NCBI GenBank assembly: GCA_964405435.1
Contig: CAYOOD010000020.1
Coordinates: 26,651 to 90,650, forward strand
Length of the DNA: 64,000 bases
Reading direction: 5' to 3'
Source: DVEG01 sp964405435
Lineage (GTDB): Bacteria; Cyanobacteriota; Cyanobacteriia; Cyanobacteriales; Oscillatoriaceae
Positions 46,793-55,939 of the stretch are shown here, piece by piece (position 1 is the stretch's first letter; each line of letters opens with the position of its first letter). Under the pieces are notes generated by a model, which searched no databases, was not told where the DNA came from, and saw only the letters and a list, made by a program, of their open reading frames with translations. A program made the translations under genes and the position numbers.

Positions 46793-47789
46793 AGTCAAAC
46801 CCCTCACCGAAGCGGAGCAACTCAAACGCGCCGTCGCCGCCGCAATGGCAGACGCAGCCAAGGAAATCCCCGAAACTATTACCCGCGAGTTAATCCCGGA
46901 AATTAAACTGGCGATTCCCCACCTGCAAGAAGTTGCGGAAGCGCTGACAGACTATCTCAGCGATGAGGATTTATTATGGCCTTTTTGGGGTTTAGGTAGA
47001 TTTTATAAAGAACAAGGGCTGTACGCACAGGCAGAACCTTGTTACAAACAGTGCCTCTCTGTCGCGAAAACACGCTTGGGTGAGGAACATCCCCATGTCG
47101 CCCTAAGTTTGAACAATCTGGCAGCACTTTACTATTTCACGGGGCGCTACGAGCAAGCCGAACCTCTGTTGAGGCAAGCGTTGGAAATGAAGCAGCGTCT
47201 GCTGGGTGAGGAGCATCCCTCCGTCGCCACCAGTTTGAACAATCTGGCTAATCTCTACCGTACAACGGGGCGCTACGAGCAAGCCAAACCCTTATATCTG
47301 CAAGCCTTGGAAATGCGGCAGCGTCTGCTGGGTGAGGAACATCCCGATGTCGCCCTAAGTTTGAACAATCTGGCAGGACTCTACTATTCAACGGGGTGCT
47401 ACGAGCAAGCCGAACCCTTATATCTGCAAGCCTTGGAAATGCGGCAGCGCCTGCTGGGTGAGGAGCATCCTGATGTCGCCCTAAGTTTGAACAATCTGGC
47501 AGCACTCTACTATTCAACGGGGCACTACGAGCAAGCCGAACCCCTGTATCGGCAAGCCTTGGAAATGCGGCAGCGCCTGCTGGTAGAGGAGCATCCCCAT
47601 ATCGCCCAAAGTTTGAACAATCTGGCAGGGCTCTACTCTTTAACGGGGCACTACGAGCAAGCCGAACCTCTGTATCGGCAAGCATTGGATATTTGTGAAC
47701 AGTGGTTAGGAACAGAGCATCCGCGTACTATTACAGTGCGTGAAAATCTGGAAATTTGCCGCGCTGCAGCCAATCAGCGCTCTGTTTGA
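46776..47789 (+). CDS. Kinesin-light-chain-type TPR protein (sensor part of the split STAND)
   Basis: 337 residues from ATG 46776, 17 bases inside the NB-ARC gene (overlap atgttgcagcaaactga). The first 85 residues (AAKEIPETITRELIPEI, YLSDEDLLWPFWGLGRF) are the segment that normally links NB-ARC to the repeats. Then come about six 42-residue TPRs of the form LLGEEHPDVALSLNNLAGLYYSTG.YEQAEPLY.QALEMRQR. Translation is probably coupled by stop-restart at the overlap. Frameshifting to a fusion is another possibility. Confidence 0.8.
   Translation: MLQQTEVKPLTEAEQLKRAVAAAMADAAKEIPETITRELIPEIKLAIPHLQEVAEALTDYLSDEDLLWPFWGLGRFYKEQGLYAQAEPCYKQCLSVAKTRLGEEHPHVALSLNNLAALYYFTGRYEQAEPLLRQALEMKQRLLGEEHPSVATSLNNLANLYRTTGRYEQAKPLYLQALEMRQRLLGEEHPDVALSLNNLAGLYYSTGCYEQAEPLYLQALEMRQRLLGEEHPDVALSLNNLAALYYSTGHYEQAEPLYRQALEMRQRLLVEEHPHIAQSLNNLAGLYSLTGHYEQAEPLYRQALDICEQWLGTEHPRTITVRENLEICRAAANQRSV
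47073..47702 (+). repeat. 126-bp tandem repeat encoding TPR units
   Basis: Five consecutive 42-codon units are nearly identical in DNA (gtcgccctaagtttgaacaa recurs in several). This indicates recent expansion or homogenisation of the sensor repeats. Confidence 0.8.
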
Positions 47790-48145
47790 TTTATTCTAGA
47801 AATAGCCCGTCACTGAGTTAGGTGTTTTGTAAGAAATCCTGGAACTTCAAGACATTATTCTCTACCACCTGTAGGGGCGTTGCATTCGGGGGACTATCTC
47901 TCGCAATAACCGACAATCTCCTTATCCGAATGCAACGCCTAAGCCCCACTGACAATCCCCTACAAATGGCAGAAAAATCGCTAGGATAGGGAAAGCGCGA
48001 TCGCCCGGGTTCATTCCCTCCGTCAAAACCCGCCGCTGTTATCACAAACCCTTCAATCTGTCAATAGATAATCTAGAAAAAATATGTGAGGTGCGATCGC
48101 CTGCTATCACTTGTGAGAGGCGATCGCCCCTTCTCTATCTTATAA
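47790..48145. other. Intergenic region with one hairpin element
   Basis: About 355 bases between convergent genes. Apart from the palindrome at 47871-47948 I see only HIP1 sites and AT-rich DNA. Confidence 0.5.
47871..47948. repeat. GTAGGGGCGTTGCATTCGG hairpin element
   Basis: GTAGGGGCGTTGCATTCGG at the left pairs with CCGAATGCAACGCC...CCC at the right. A similar core (aggggcgaagcattcgg ... tccgaaagcttcgccct) is nested in the element at 61231-61351. Confidence 0.75.
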
Positions 48146-49849
48146 CTAACTCGCTCCGGGTTTCTTTTGGGTTTTTGGTAGCTCAATAACAAACTCCGTT
48201 CCTATCCCAACCTGAGAATTGCAGTGGATGGCACCTTGGTGCCTTTCTACGACAATTTGATGGCTGACTGACAGCCCTAAACCCGTTCCCTTGCCTGCGG
48301 TTTTGGTTGTAAAGAAGGGCTCGAATAAACGAGCTTGCAGGTGTGCAGGAATGCCAGAACCATTGTCAGCAATGCGAATTAGCACTTTTTCCGATTTCGG
48401 CGCTCCTGTTTCTGGTAAAATTTCACTCTGGCATAATTCCGTGGTAATCTTAATACTTGGTTTAAAATTTATATCCTGCTGCAGCTTTTCTTCCAAGGCG
48501 TCTATGGCATTATTTAAGAGATTCAGAAAAACTTGATTGATTTGGCTGGGTTCGCATTCTACCTCTGGCAAATCGCCAAAGTCTTTAATGACGTGAATGG
48601 CAGAGCGACTAGACTGAGCTTGCAATCGGTGTTCGAGAATCATCAGGGTACTGTTAATTCCGGCGTGCAAGTCAACTTCTTTTATAGGGGCTTCGTCCAG
48701 TCTGGAGAAATTCCGCAGGGATAAAACAATATCTTTGATGCGCTTGGCTCCTTGTTTAATAGAACCCAGCAAGCGAGGAAAATCTTCTTTCAGAAAGTCA
48801 AGGTCGATCGCTTCGGCGAATTCTTGGATTTCCGCTGAAGGATTGGGATAAGTTATTTGATAGAGAGACAGCAGGTTGAGAAAGTCGCTGGCAGAGTCGA
48901 TCGCGGGGGCAATGTTGCTGTAGATAAAGCCGACGGGATTGTTGATTTCGTGGGCAATCCCCGCCACCAGTTGCCCCAGAGAAGACATTTTTTCGCTGTG
49001 AATTAACTGAGCTTGGGCGCGTTTGACTTCTTCGAGAGAGTGTTCTAACTGTTGGTTTTTTTCTTTTAGCTGCGCTTCACTGCGCCGCAATGCAGCCTCT
49101 GCCTGCTTGACAGGGGTAATATCCAAACCCATTTCCACCACCATCCGTTCCCCACCCGCGCCGATAAAGGGGTAGTCGTAAATTTGATACGTCTGCCCGG
49201 TGCGGTTGTCAAACCACTCCCATATCTGGGGGGTGTTGCTGTCAAAGACGCGAAAGGTGGGACACGTCGGACACGGTTGTTTTATACCGGCAATGGTTTC
49301 GTAGCAGCGCCTTCCTTGCGGTTCGCCGAATACTTCTCGAAAGCGCTGATTGTAAAAGCCTACGGAATAATCTTTCGGCTGCAAGTACAGGAAAGCCGGC
49401 AGTTGGTCGAGCAGGCTGTACAGTCCTTGTCGTTCGATTTTCAGATCGTCTTCTTGCTGGCGGCGATCGCTGATATCTCTGCCCACGGCGTAAATCAATC
49501 CCGCCTGCGATCGCGCCCAGCTCCACGATATCCACCGATACCCCCCCTCTCGGTGGCGAATGCGCGCTTCCACGGAGCCAACACCCTCCTCCCCATCTGC
49601 GCCTGCCAGTGCCTCCTGGAGCTGCGCCGCATCTTCTGAATGCACCCATTCTATCAACGGGTGCAATATCAATTCTGAGGGATTCCACCCCAGCATATTT
49701 ACCCACGCCGGGTTCGCCCGCGCGATCGCCCCGCCTGTATTGATAATGCAGAATAGATCGGGTGACAGGTGAAAAAACGCTGTCAGATCCGCTTCGCCGA
49801 TCGCTTCTTTTTCTACCGACCTTTTGACATTCGACTTCAGAACGCTCAT
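48146..49849 (-). CDS. PAS-domain sensor histidine kinase
   Basis: 567 residues, soluble. PAS1 about 22-130, PAS2 about 140-250 with a CPTC motif (C193-C196) of unknown meaning, and a short coiled coil (250-285). Then HisKA with phospho-acceptor H300 in AGIAHEINNP, the N-box NQVFLNLLNNAIDAL, G1 DNGSGIP and G2 GKGTGLGLS. All catalytic boxes are intact. It should autophosphorylate on H300 in response to a ligand or redox signal sensed by the PAS domains. No response regulator is adjacent, so its partner is unknown. Confidence 0.92.
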   Translation of the reverse strand: MSVLKSNVKRSVEKEAIGEADLTAFFHLSPDLFCIINTGGAIARANPAWVNMLGWNPSELILHPLIEWVHSEDAAQLQEALAGADGEEGVGSVEARIRHREGGYRWISWSWARSQAGLIYAVGRDISDRRQQEDDLKIERQGLYSLLDQLPAFLYLQPKDYSVGFYNQRFREVFGEPQGRRCYETIAGIKQPCPTCPTFRVFDSNTPQIWEWFDNRTGQTYQIYDYPFIGAGGERMVVEMGLDITPVKQAEAALRRSEAQLKEKNQQLEHSLEEVKRAQAQLIHSEKMSSLGQLVAGIAHEINNPVGFIYSNIAPAIDSASDFLNLLSLYQITYPNPSAEIQEFAEAIDLDFLKEDFPRLLGSIKQGAKRIKDIVLSLRNFSRLDEAPIKEVDLHAGINSTLMILEHRLQAQSSRSAIHVIKDFGDLPEVECEPSQINQVFLNLLNNAIDALEEKLQQDINFKPSIKITTELCQSEILPETGAPKSEKVLIRIADNGSGIPAHLQARLFEPFFTTKTAGKGTGLGLSVSHQIVVERHQGAIHCNSQVGIGTEFVIELPKTQKKPGAS

Positions 49850-50245
49850 AGACTGCTCTTCTCCGGCTACTGGTTAGGACGCGATCGCCTGCCTCGCAAG
49901 TTCCAAATATTATATTATTTTTTCTAGGGGGTTTGCCGAGCCTAGACTTGGCAAAAAAAAGTGACGGGATTCTCTCTAAAACCCGACGAGATCCCTTCAA
50001 AACACGCGATCGAAACACGCCTTCTCTCTGGCTTGACGCAGAGCCGAGCGATCGCGCCGATGTCTCTAAAGTCTGGCAGACCGATCGATTGCCTCCTTAA
50101 AAAAATATAAAATTTTTTCGCCAATTTGCACGGACATTAGACCATTTTACCCGATTGTTTATTTTTCAACGGGGGATTTAAAACCGATATCGCTCCCAAA
50201 TTCTCTCAATCGCAAATAGCGAGAAATTTTCAATGGCCAACTTTC
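49850..50245. other. Intergenic region, no gene seen
   Basis: About 395 bases upstream of the kinase and downstream of the AraC-type gene. AT-rich around 50095-50180. No convincing ORF, terminator or RNA. Confidence 0.4.
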
Positions 50246-51139
50246 TCATACCTCTCGATAAGCCTTGGGGGTAATTCCCGCCTGTTTGCGAAAGTGTTTG
50301 GTGAAGTGACTTTGATTGGCAAAGCCGCATTGAAGGGCAATATCAGCAAGGCTATTCGTCTGGTTTTTTAGCAAAATTTTTGCCCGTTCTACCCGCTGCT
50401 GGAGGACGTACTGATAGGGTGAAATTCCCATTGACTGGCTGAACAGGCGGCAGAAATAATATTGGCTCATGTCGGCAATTTCTGCCAAATCTGACAGCCC
50501 GACTTCTTGCTCTAGATGGGCGTGGATGTAGTCCAAGACTTGTTGCAGCTTGTGCTTCGGCAATCCGTCCCGATAGTGGCGAATCGTTGGCTCAACAGTC
50601 GCGTAATGTTTGAGCAAGCGAACAAACAGCGCTGTCGAGAGAGATTCGCCGTAAAGGGAACCGAGGGGACAGCCTTCTTCCAAATCTTTTTTTAACAAGC
50701 TGGCAATTTGTGCGATGAAGGGATCGTCGCTATTCATCAGGCTGCGAGGCATTAACTCAATTCGGTCAGTATTGACGGATTCGCGGGCAATTTGGCTGAT
50801 TCTATCGGGAGCGATCGCCAGGAGGAGGATTTCCGCTTCCTGCTGCCAATTGCAACCGTGCGGCAGGTTGGAAGGAATTAGGCAGAAGTTTCCTTTTTGG
50901 GTGATTTCTTTTTCCAGGTGCCCGTCAAGCCACCGTTCCACGCGATTTCGATCGAGGGAGACGACTATTAGATGCTCGGCATGGGAGTGTTCGGGAATTT
51001 CCCCTGGCGGCTGACAGTGGTGTTCGAGATAGATGCCTTGCCACTGTCCGCGACTGGAAAGCAAAGCCGGTCGCGGAAGAATATCGGCCAAAAAATTTTC
51101 CTGCCTGCAATCGGCTCTCGGCGCTAGCGTTTTTGTCAT
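50246..51139 (-). CDS. AraC family transcriptional regulator
   Basis: 297 residues. The N-terminal cupin-like sensor domain spans about 40-110 (PEHSHAEHLIVVSL). The C-terminal pair of helix-turn-helices (about 195-296) shows the family signature: LADIALQCGFANQSHFTKHFRKQ. It is divergent from the MFS transporter gene with a 323-base gap, the usual layout for a regulator of the neighbouring transport genes. The inducer is unknown. Confidence 0.9.
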   Translation of the reverse strand: MTKTLAPRADCRQENFLADILPRPALLSSRGQWQGIYLEHHCQPPGEIPEHSHAEHLIVVSLDRNRVERWLDGHLEKEITQKGNFCLIPSNLPHGCNWQQEAEILLLAIAPDRISQIARESVNTDRIELMPRSLMNSDDPFIAQIASLLKKDLEEGCPLGSLYGESLSTALFVRLLKHYATVEPTIRHYRDGLPKHKLQQVLDYIHAHLEQEVGLSDLAEIADMSQYYFCRLFSQSMGISPYQYVLQQRVERAKILLKNQTNSLADIALQCGFANQSHFTKHFRKQAGITPKAYREV

Positions 51140-51462
51140 GGTCAGTTTTACTCTCGACAGACTGCTGGTGAAATCCCCCCGCTAGGAAAAGCGATCGCTT
51201 GCGAGGAAAGCCCCCGGCTGCTCCACCGATTGCGATCGTGCGGAGCACTGCTTGCCGATTTCTGTGGCTCGCCGGTCGGCTTTATTAAAAAAACCTAAAA
51301 TCCCAGACTATCCTACCAAAATTCGCGGCAATATTTGTCAAGCGATCGCCCTCGGCTAGCACGTCTGACAAAATCGGGATATTTTTGGCAAAAACAGACA
51401 AGACAGCCACCGCTGGCGTTGCCTAAAATAGAGCGAGTCTCGCCGGACAAAAGCGATCGCCC
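51140..51462. other. Divergent promoter region between the AraC-type and MFS genes
   Basis: 323 bases expected to hold both promoters and the AraC-type binding sites. I could not identify convincing direct-repeat operators by eye. Confidence 0.4.
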
Positions 51463-52674
51463 ATGAAAAACCCCGCTCTCCTGCCAACCAAAGCCACCCT
51501 GCTGCTGGCTAGCACCCTAACCGTCATGTCAGCGGCAACTATTGCACCCTCCCTCCCCGCCATGCAGGAACACTTTGCACAAGTCAGCAATGCGGCACTG
51601 TGGGTGCGATTAGTCTTGACGCTGCCCGCCCTGTTCATCGTCATCGGTTCCCCCATTGCCGGCGCGATCGCAGACCGATTCGGACGCAAACCGCTGCTGG
51701 TTGCCTGCGCTGCCCTCTACGGGCTCGCCGGCAGTTCCGGGTTTGTCTTCGATTCCCTGCCTGCCATCCTCTGCGGGCGGGCGCTGCTGGGACTCTCTGT
51801 AGGGGGCATCATGGTGAGCGCTACCGCCTTAATTGCAGATTATTTTACCGGCTCCGATCGCGCTTCATTTATGGGCTTGCAAGCCGCATTTATGGGACTC
51901 GGCGGCGTATTTTTCCTCACCGGCGGGGGCGCTCTCGCCGATCTGAACTGGCGGCTGCCTTTCTTAATTTACCTGTTTGCTTGGTTGCTGCTGCCAATGA
52001 TGGTGCTGTTTCTCTACGAACCGCACCGAGCTAAACCCAACCCTTTGATTCAGGATGCGCAAAAAAGCGCCTCAGCCGATGCCGCCGCCCCCGTCAATCT
52101 GCTCATCCTGCTTTACGTCATGTCATCGCTATCGCAGATTGTTTTCTATTTAATTCCGGTGCAGTTGCCATTTTACCTAAAATCCCTCAGCAATGCCGGA
52201 GCTTCTGAAAGCGGGATGGCGATCGCCTTTTCAAATTTTTTCGCTGGCATGGCGTCCGTCGCTTATGGCAAAATCAAGCAGCGACTGGATTTTATCAGCA
52301 TCCTCAACCTGTCTTTCGCTCTGATTGGGATTGGCTACAGCATTATTGGCGCTGCCAGCAGCTATGCCCTGGTTTTAGTTGGTTTATCCACCGGCGGGAT
52401 AGGATTCGGATTGCTCACGCCTAACCTCACCGTTTGGTTATCTGCCCGCGTGCCGGATTCCCTGCGGGGACGTGCTTTAGGCGGGCTGACAACCTTTATA
52501 TTTTTAGGTCAGTTTCTCTCCCCCATTTTCAGCCAGCCTGCGAGTCAAATCTTCGGACTTCCAATCACCTACAGCGGCACAGGCGGACTGATGCTGCTGT
52601 TCGCGCTCTTACTTTTGGGAATGCGGCGGCAGGTAATGACGTGGGCTGAGGCAAGCGCAGGGCATAGGGCATAG
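51463..52674 (+). CDS. MFS transporter
   Basis: 403 residues, about twelve hydrophobic segments. MFS motif A is G67-K76 (GAIADRFGRK) between TM2 and TM3. Resembles drug/proton antiporters of the DHA1 type, with motif C-like glycine-rich sequence in TM5 (GLGGVFFLTGGGAL). Likely an efflux carrier in the inner membrane. The reductase gene follows 67 bases downstream on the same strand. Substrate unknown. Confidence 0.88.
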   Translation: MKNPALLPTKATLLLASTLTVMSAATIAPSLPAMQEHFAQVSNAALWVRLVLTLPALFIVIGSPIAGAIADRFGRKPLLVACAALYGLAGSSGFVFDSLPAILCGRALLGLSVGGIMVSATALIADYFTGSDRASFMGLQAAFMGLGGVFFLTGGGALADLNWRLPFLIYLFAWLLLPMMVLFLYEPHRAKPNPLIQDAQKSASADAAAPVNLLILLYVMSSLSQIVFYLIPVQLPFYLKSLSNAGASESGMAIAFSNFFAGMASVAYGKIKQRLDFISILNLSFALIGIGYSIIGAASSYALVLVGLSTGGIGFGLLTPNLTVWLSARVPDSLRGRALGGLTTFIFLGQFLSPIFSQPASQIFGLPITYSGTGGLMLLFALLLLGMRRQVMTWAEASAGHRA

Positions 52675-52741
52675 GGCATTGGTTTTAGAAAAAAATGCCA
52701 GTAGATAAGTTATTATAGATTGTCAAATTAGGAGGATTCTC

Positions 52742-53857
52742 ATGTCATCTGTTGCCGTTCAAAGCGAGACGAAACCCAATCTATTCTCCCCGGTGCAATG
52801 GGGAGCCTTGACGCTGCCCAATCGAATCGTGATGGCTCCCATGACGCGCCTGCGCGCGATCGCCAGCGTGCCGCAACCCATCATGGCAACCTACTACTCC
52901 CAGCGAGCCTCGGCAGGGTTGATAGTCAGCGAGTGTACGATGGTTTCTCCCCTGAGCAATGGCTACATGAATTGTCCGGGAATTTATTCCCCGGAGCAGG
53001 TAGAAGCCTGGAAGCAAATCACTCAGGCAGTGCATGAAAAAGGCGGGCGAATTTTCTTGCAACTGTGGCACAGCGGGCGCGTCGCTCACCCGTCCCTGCT
53101 GAATGGAGAAATGCCGATTGCCCCCAGCGCGATCGCGGGGGTGGGAGACTTGCACACACCCGTCGGTAAAGTCTTTCTGGAAACCCCCCGCGCCCTAGAA
53201 ACTGAAGAAATTCCCGAAATTGTCGAGCAATTCCGCCGGGGCGCAGAAAATGCCAAAGCGGCAGGATTTGACGGCATAGAACTGCACGGCGCTTTTGGCT
53301 ACCTGATCGACCAATTCTTGCAAGACGGCTCCAATCAGCGAACGGATAAATACGGCGGCTCGGTAGAAAATCGCGCCCGGTTCCTGCTGGAAGTCGTCGA
53401 AGCCGCTACCGGAGTTTGGGGAGGCGATCGCGTCGGAATCAAACTCTCTCCCAGCAATACCTTCTACGGCATGAAAGACTCGAATCCTAAAGAGACTTTC
53501 GGCTATGTCATCCGAGAGCTGAATCGATTCCATCTCGCCTACCTGCACCTGATGGAACCCCAAGAGATGGATTTAGCAAATCCCGACATTCTCAATCCCG
53601 TTTTGCCGATATTTCGCCCCCTCTACAAAGGCACGATAATCACCAACGGCGGCTACGACAAAGACAAGGGAAATGCTGTTTTGGCAAGCGAAGAGGCTGA
53701 CTTAGTTTCATTCGGACGTCCTTTCATTGCCAATCCAGACTTGCCGAAACGATTAGAGCTGAATGCGCCTTTAAACGCACCCGATCCGAGAAGTTTTTAC
53801 GGTGCCGGCGAGGCGGGATACACCGATTACCCGTTCTTGGAATCCCAGACAGCTTGA
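52742..53857 (+). CDS. Old Yellow Enzyme-like FMN-dependent alkene reductase
   Basis: 371 residues, ATG with AGGAGG about 8 bases upstream. The TIM-barrel OYE family is clear: NRIVMAPMTR near residue 27, QLWHSGRVAHP at 107-117, NGGYDKDKG and LVSFGRPFIANPDL for FMN binding near the C-terminus. The substrate-binding pair is normally His-x-x-Asn or His-x-x-His. Here it reads H182-G-A-F185, so the second residue is Phe. These enzymes reduce activated C=C bonds of enones or nitro compounds with NAD(P)H. Probably co-regulated with the MFS gene. The Phe may alter substrate range or activity. Confidence 0.88.
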   Translation: MSSVAVQSETKPNLFSPVQWGALTLPNRIVMAPMTRLRAIASVPQPIMATYYSQRASAGLIVSECTMVSPLSNGYMNCPGIYSPEQVEAWKQITQAVHEKGGRIFLQLWHSGRVAHPSLLNGEMPIAPSAIAGVGDLHTPVGKVFLETPRALETEEIPEIVEQFRRGAENAKAAGFDGIELHGAFGYLIDQFLQDGSNQRTDKYGGSVENRARFLLEVVEAATGVWGGDRVGIKLSPSNTFYGMKDSNPKETFGYVIRELNRFHLAYLHLMEPQEMDLANPDILNPVLPIFRPLYKGTIITNGGYDKDKGNAVLASEEADLVSFGRPFIANPDLPKRLELNAPLNAPDPRSFYGAGEAGYTDYPFLESQTA

Positions 53858-53881
53858 GATTATCTTTCATGTAAAAACATG

Positions 53882-54160
53882 CGTTCGTAGTGGGGACTTC
53901 AGTCCCCCTCCAGTCCCCCTTCCCTTCAAGAAAAGGGACTGAAGTCCCCTTCCCCGTTCGTAGTGGGGACTTCAGTCCCCCTCCCCCTCAACAAAAGGGA
54001 CTGACATCCCTACTACAAACCGGAAAACTTCAGTCCCCCTCCCCGTTCGTAGTGGGACTTCAGTCCCCCTCCCCTTCAAGAAAAGGGACTGAAGTCCCTA
54101 CTACAAACCGGAGAACTTCCCTTCAAGAAAAGGGACTGAAGTCCCTACTACAAACCAGAC
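53882..54160. repeat. GGGACTTCAGTCCC palindrome array
   Basis: About eight palindromic units: (gttcgtagtgg)GGACTTCAGTCCCcc and AAGGGACTGAAGTCCCtact alternate in both orientations between the reductase and surE. Neighbouring units can pair with each other. Confidence 0.9.
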
Positions 54161-54222
54161 AATCTGTTGGAAAATAGGTGCTGTGGTTTTCAGCCGTGCC
54201 AGCTTGCCCATTAGAAAAACCT

Positions 54223-54900
54223 ATGACATTTATTCTCACCAACGATGACGGAATCGACGCCCCCGGCTTGCAGGCGCTCCTGAAAGCCGTCAACGGCAAA
54301 GGCATTCTGGTGGCTCCGAAACAGGAATGGTCGGGTTGCGGTCATCGCGTCACGACGACTGAAGCGATTCACGTCGAAAAACGCTCCGAAACCGCCTATG
54401 CTGTCGGCGGCACGCCCGCAGATTGCACGCGCCTCGCTCTATCACATTTGTGCCCTGACGTAAAGTGGGTGCTGTCTGGCATCAATCCGGGGGGGAATAT
54501 GGGAGCGGACGCTTATATTTCGGGAACGGTTGCCGCCGTGCGCGAAGCAGCTTTTCACGGCATCCCGGCGATCGCAGTGTCTCACTATCGCAAGGGCAAG
54601 CTAAATGTTGATTGGGAGGTTGCCGCCCGCTGGACGGCTAACGTCCTAGTGGAGTTATTCAACCGCCCCCCGGAACCGGGATGCTTCTGGAATGTGAATC
54701 TGCCGCACCTGCTACCGGGAGAGCCCGATCCCGAGGTGGTGTTTTGCTCGCCCAGCACGCAACCGCTGCCGGTGAAATATCGGGTGGAAGGGGAACATTT
54801 TTATTATGTCGGGGATTATGCCAGCCGCGATCGCGCCCCGGGCACCGATGTCGATGTCTGCTTTTCTGGCAATATTGCCGTCACCCAGTTGCGGCTCTAG
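54223..54900 (+). CDS. surE: 5'/3'-nucleotidase SurE
   Basis: 225 residues from ATG 54223; the frame is open to 54178 but without a better start. The SurE metal site is visible: D8-D9 in TNDDGIDAPG, Ser in QEWSGCGH and Asn in SGINPGGNMG. SurE removes phosphate from nucleoside monophosphates in stationary phase or stress. The CSP41-like gene starts 54 bases downstream. Confidence 0.92.
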   Translation: MTFILTNDDGIDAPGLQALLKAVNGKGILVAPKQEWSGCGHRVTTTEAIHVEKRSETAYAVGGTPADCTRLALSHLCPDVKWVLSGINPGGNMGADAYISGTVAAVREAAFHGIPAIAVSHYRKGKLNVDWEVAARWTANVLVELFNRPPEPGCFWNVNLPHLLPGEPDPEVVFCSPSTQPLPVKYRVEGEHFYYVGDYASRDRAPGTDVDVCFSGNIAVTQLRL

Positions 54901-54954
54901 GGCGATCGCTTCTTGCTGTAAAATAACTCCTGACAATAACAAGGATTGAGCCAA

Positions 54955-55890
54955 ATGCGAATCTTAATGATGGGCGGCACCCGGTTTATCGGGGTTTATC
55001 TAACTAAAATTCTAGTCGCGCAAGGGCACGAGGTCGTTCTCTTCAATCGCGGCAAAAAACCAGCGCCCGTCGCAGGAATTCAGCAAATTCACGGCGATCG
55101 CACGGATGCCGCCGCCCTCAAAGAAAAACTCGCTACTGAAGAATTTGACGCGATTTTTGACAACAACGGGCGGGAACTGAGCGACACGCAGCCCCTCGCC
55201 GAAATTTTCAAAGGGCGGGTGAAGCACTTTGTTTATATGAGTTCGGCTGGCGTTTATCTGAAAACAGACCAACTGCCGCATGTAGAAGGGGATGCCGTCG
55301 ATCCGAAAAGCCGTCACAAGGGCAAGCACGAGACGGAATCTTATCTCGCAGAGCAGGGATTGCCCTGGACTTCGATTCGCCCCACTTATATTTACGGCCC
55401 TCAAAATTATAACGATATTGAAGCCTGGTTTTTCGATCGCGTCGTTCGCGATCGCCCCATCCCCGTACCCGGTAACGGGCTGCACGTCACCCAACTCGGA
55501 CACTGCCAAGATTTAGCAACCGCAATGGCAGCAGTATTGGGCAAGGAACGCGCGATCGGACAGGTTTACAATGTATCGGGCGATCGCTACGTTACTTTTG
55601 ACGGGTTAGCGCGCGCCTGTGCCGAAGCTGCCGGCAAATCCCTCGATTCCGTCAAGCTCGTACATTACGATCCGAAAAAATTCGATTTCGGCAGTCGCAA
55701 AGGCTTCCCCCTGCGCGTGCAGCACTTTTTTGCCTCCGTCGAGAAAGCCAAGCGCGAGCTGAATTGGCAGCCGGAATTTGACCTGATTTCTGGGTTAAAA
55801 GACTCCTTCCAGAACGATTATTTGGCGTCAGGGCGCGACAAAGCCGAGGTGGATTTCTCGGTAGATGACGAGATTCTCAAAGCTGTTTAA
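54955..55890 (+). CDS. NAD-dependent epimerase/dehydratase, CSP41-like
   Basis: 311 residues from ATG 54955, with AAGGA ten bases upstream; TTG 54946 is an alternative. Atypical SDR: Rossmann motif GGTRFIG at 7-13, YMSSAGVY near residue 97, RPTYIYGPQNY, and no standard YxxxK catalytic pair. The pattern matches cyanobacterial relatives of the chloroplast RNA-binding protein CSP41, so it may bind RNA rather than epimerise sugars. That function is inferred from family likeness. Confidence 0.85.
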   Translation: MRILMMGGTRFIGVYLTKILVAQGHEVVLFNRGKKPAPVAGIQQIHGDRTDAAALKEKLATEEFDAIFDNNGRELSDTQPLAEIFKGRVKHFVYMSSAGVYLKTDQLPHVEGDAVDPKSRHKGKHETESYLAEQGLPWTSIRPTYIYGPQNYNDIEAWFFDRVVRDRPIPVPGNGLHVTQLGHCQDLATAMAAVLGKERAIGQVYNVSGDRYVTFDGLARACAEAAGKSLDSVKLVHYDPKKFDFGSRKGFPLRVQHFFASVEKAKRELNWQPEFDLISGLKDSFQNDYLASGRDKAEVDFSVDDEILKAV

Positions 55891-55939
55891 TGGTTGAATA
55901 GTGCAAGCATCCGGCGATCGCTGAATGCTTGCCTGTAGG

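Noticed and set aside
53882..54160. CRISPR array
   Set aside because: Units are palindromes in alternating orientation without unique spacers of regular length, and no cas genes are nearby. The heptamer arrays fail for the same reason.
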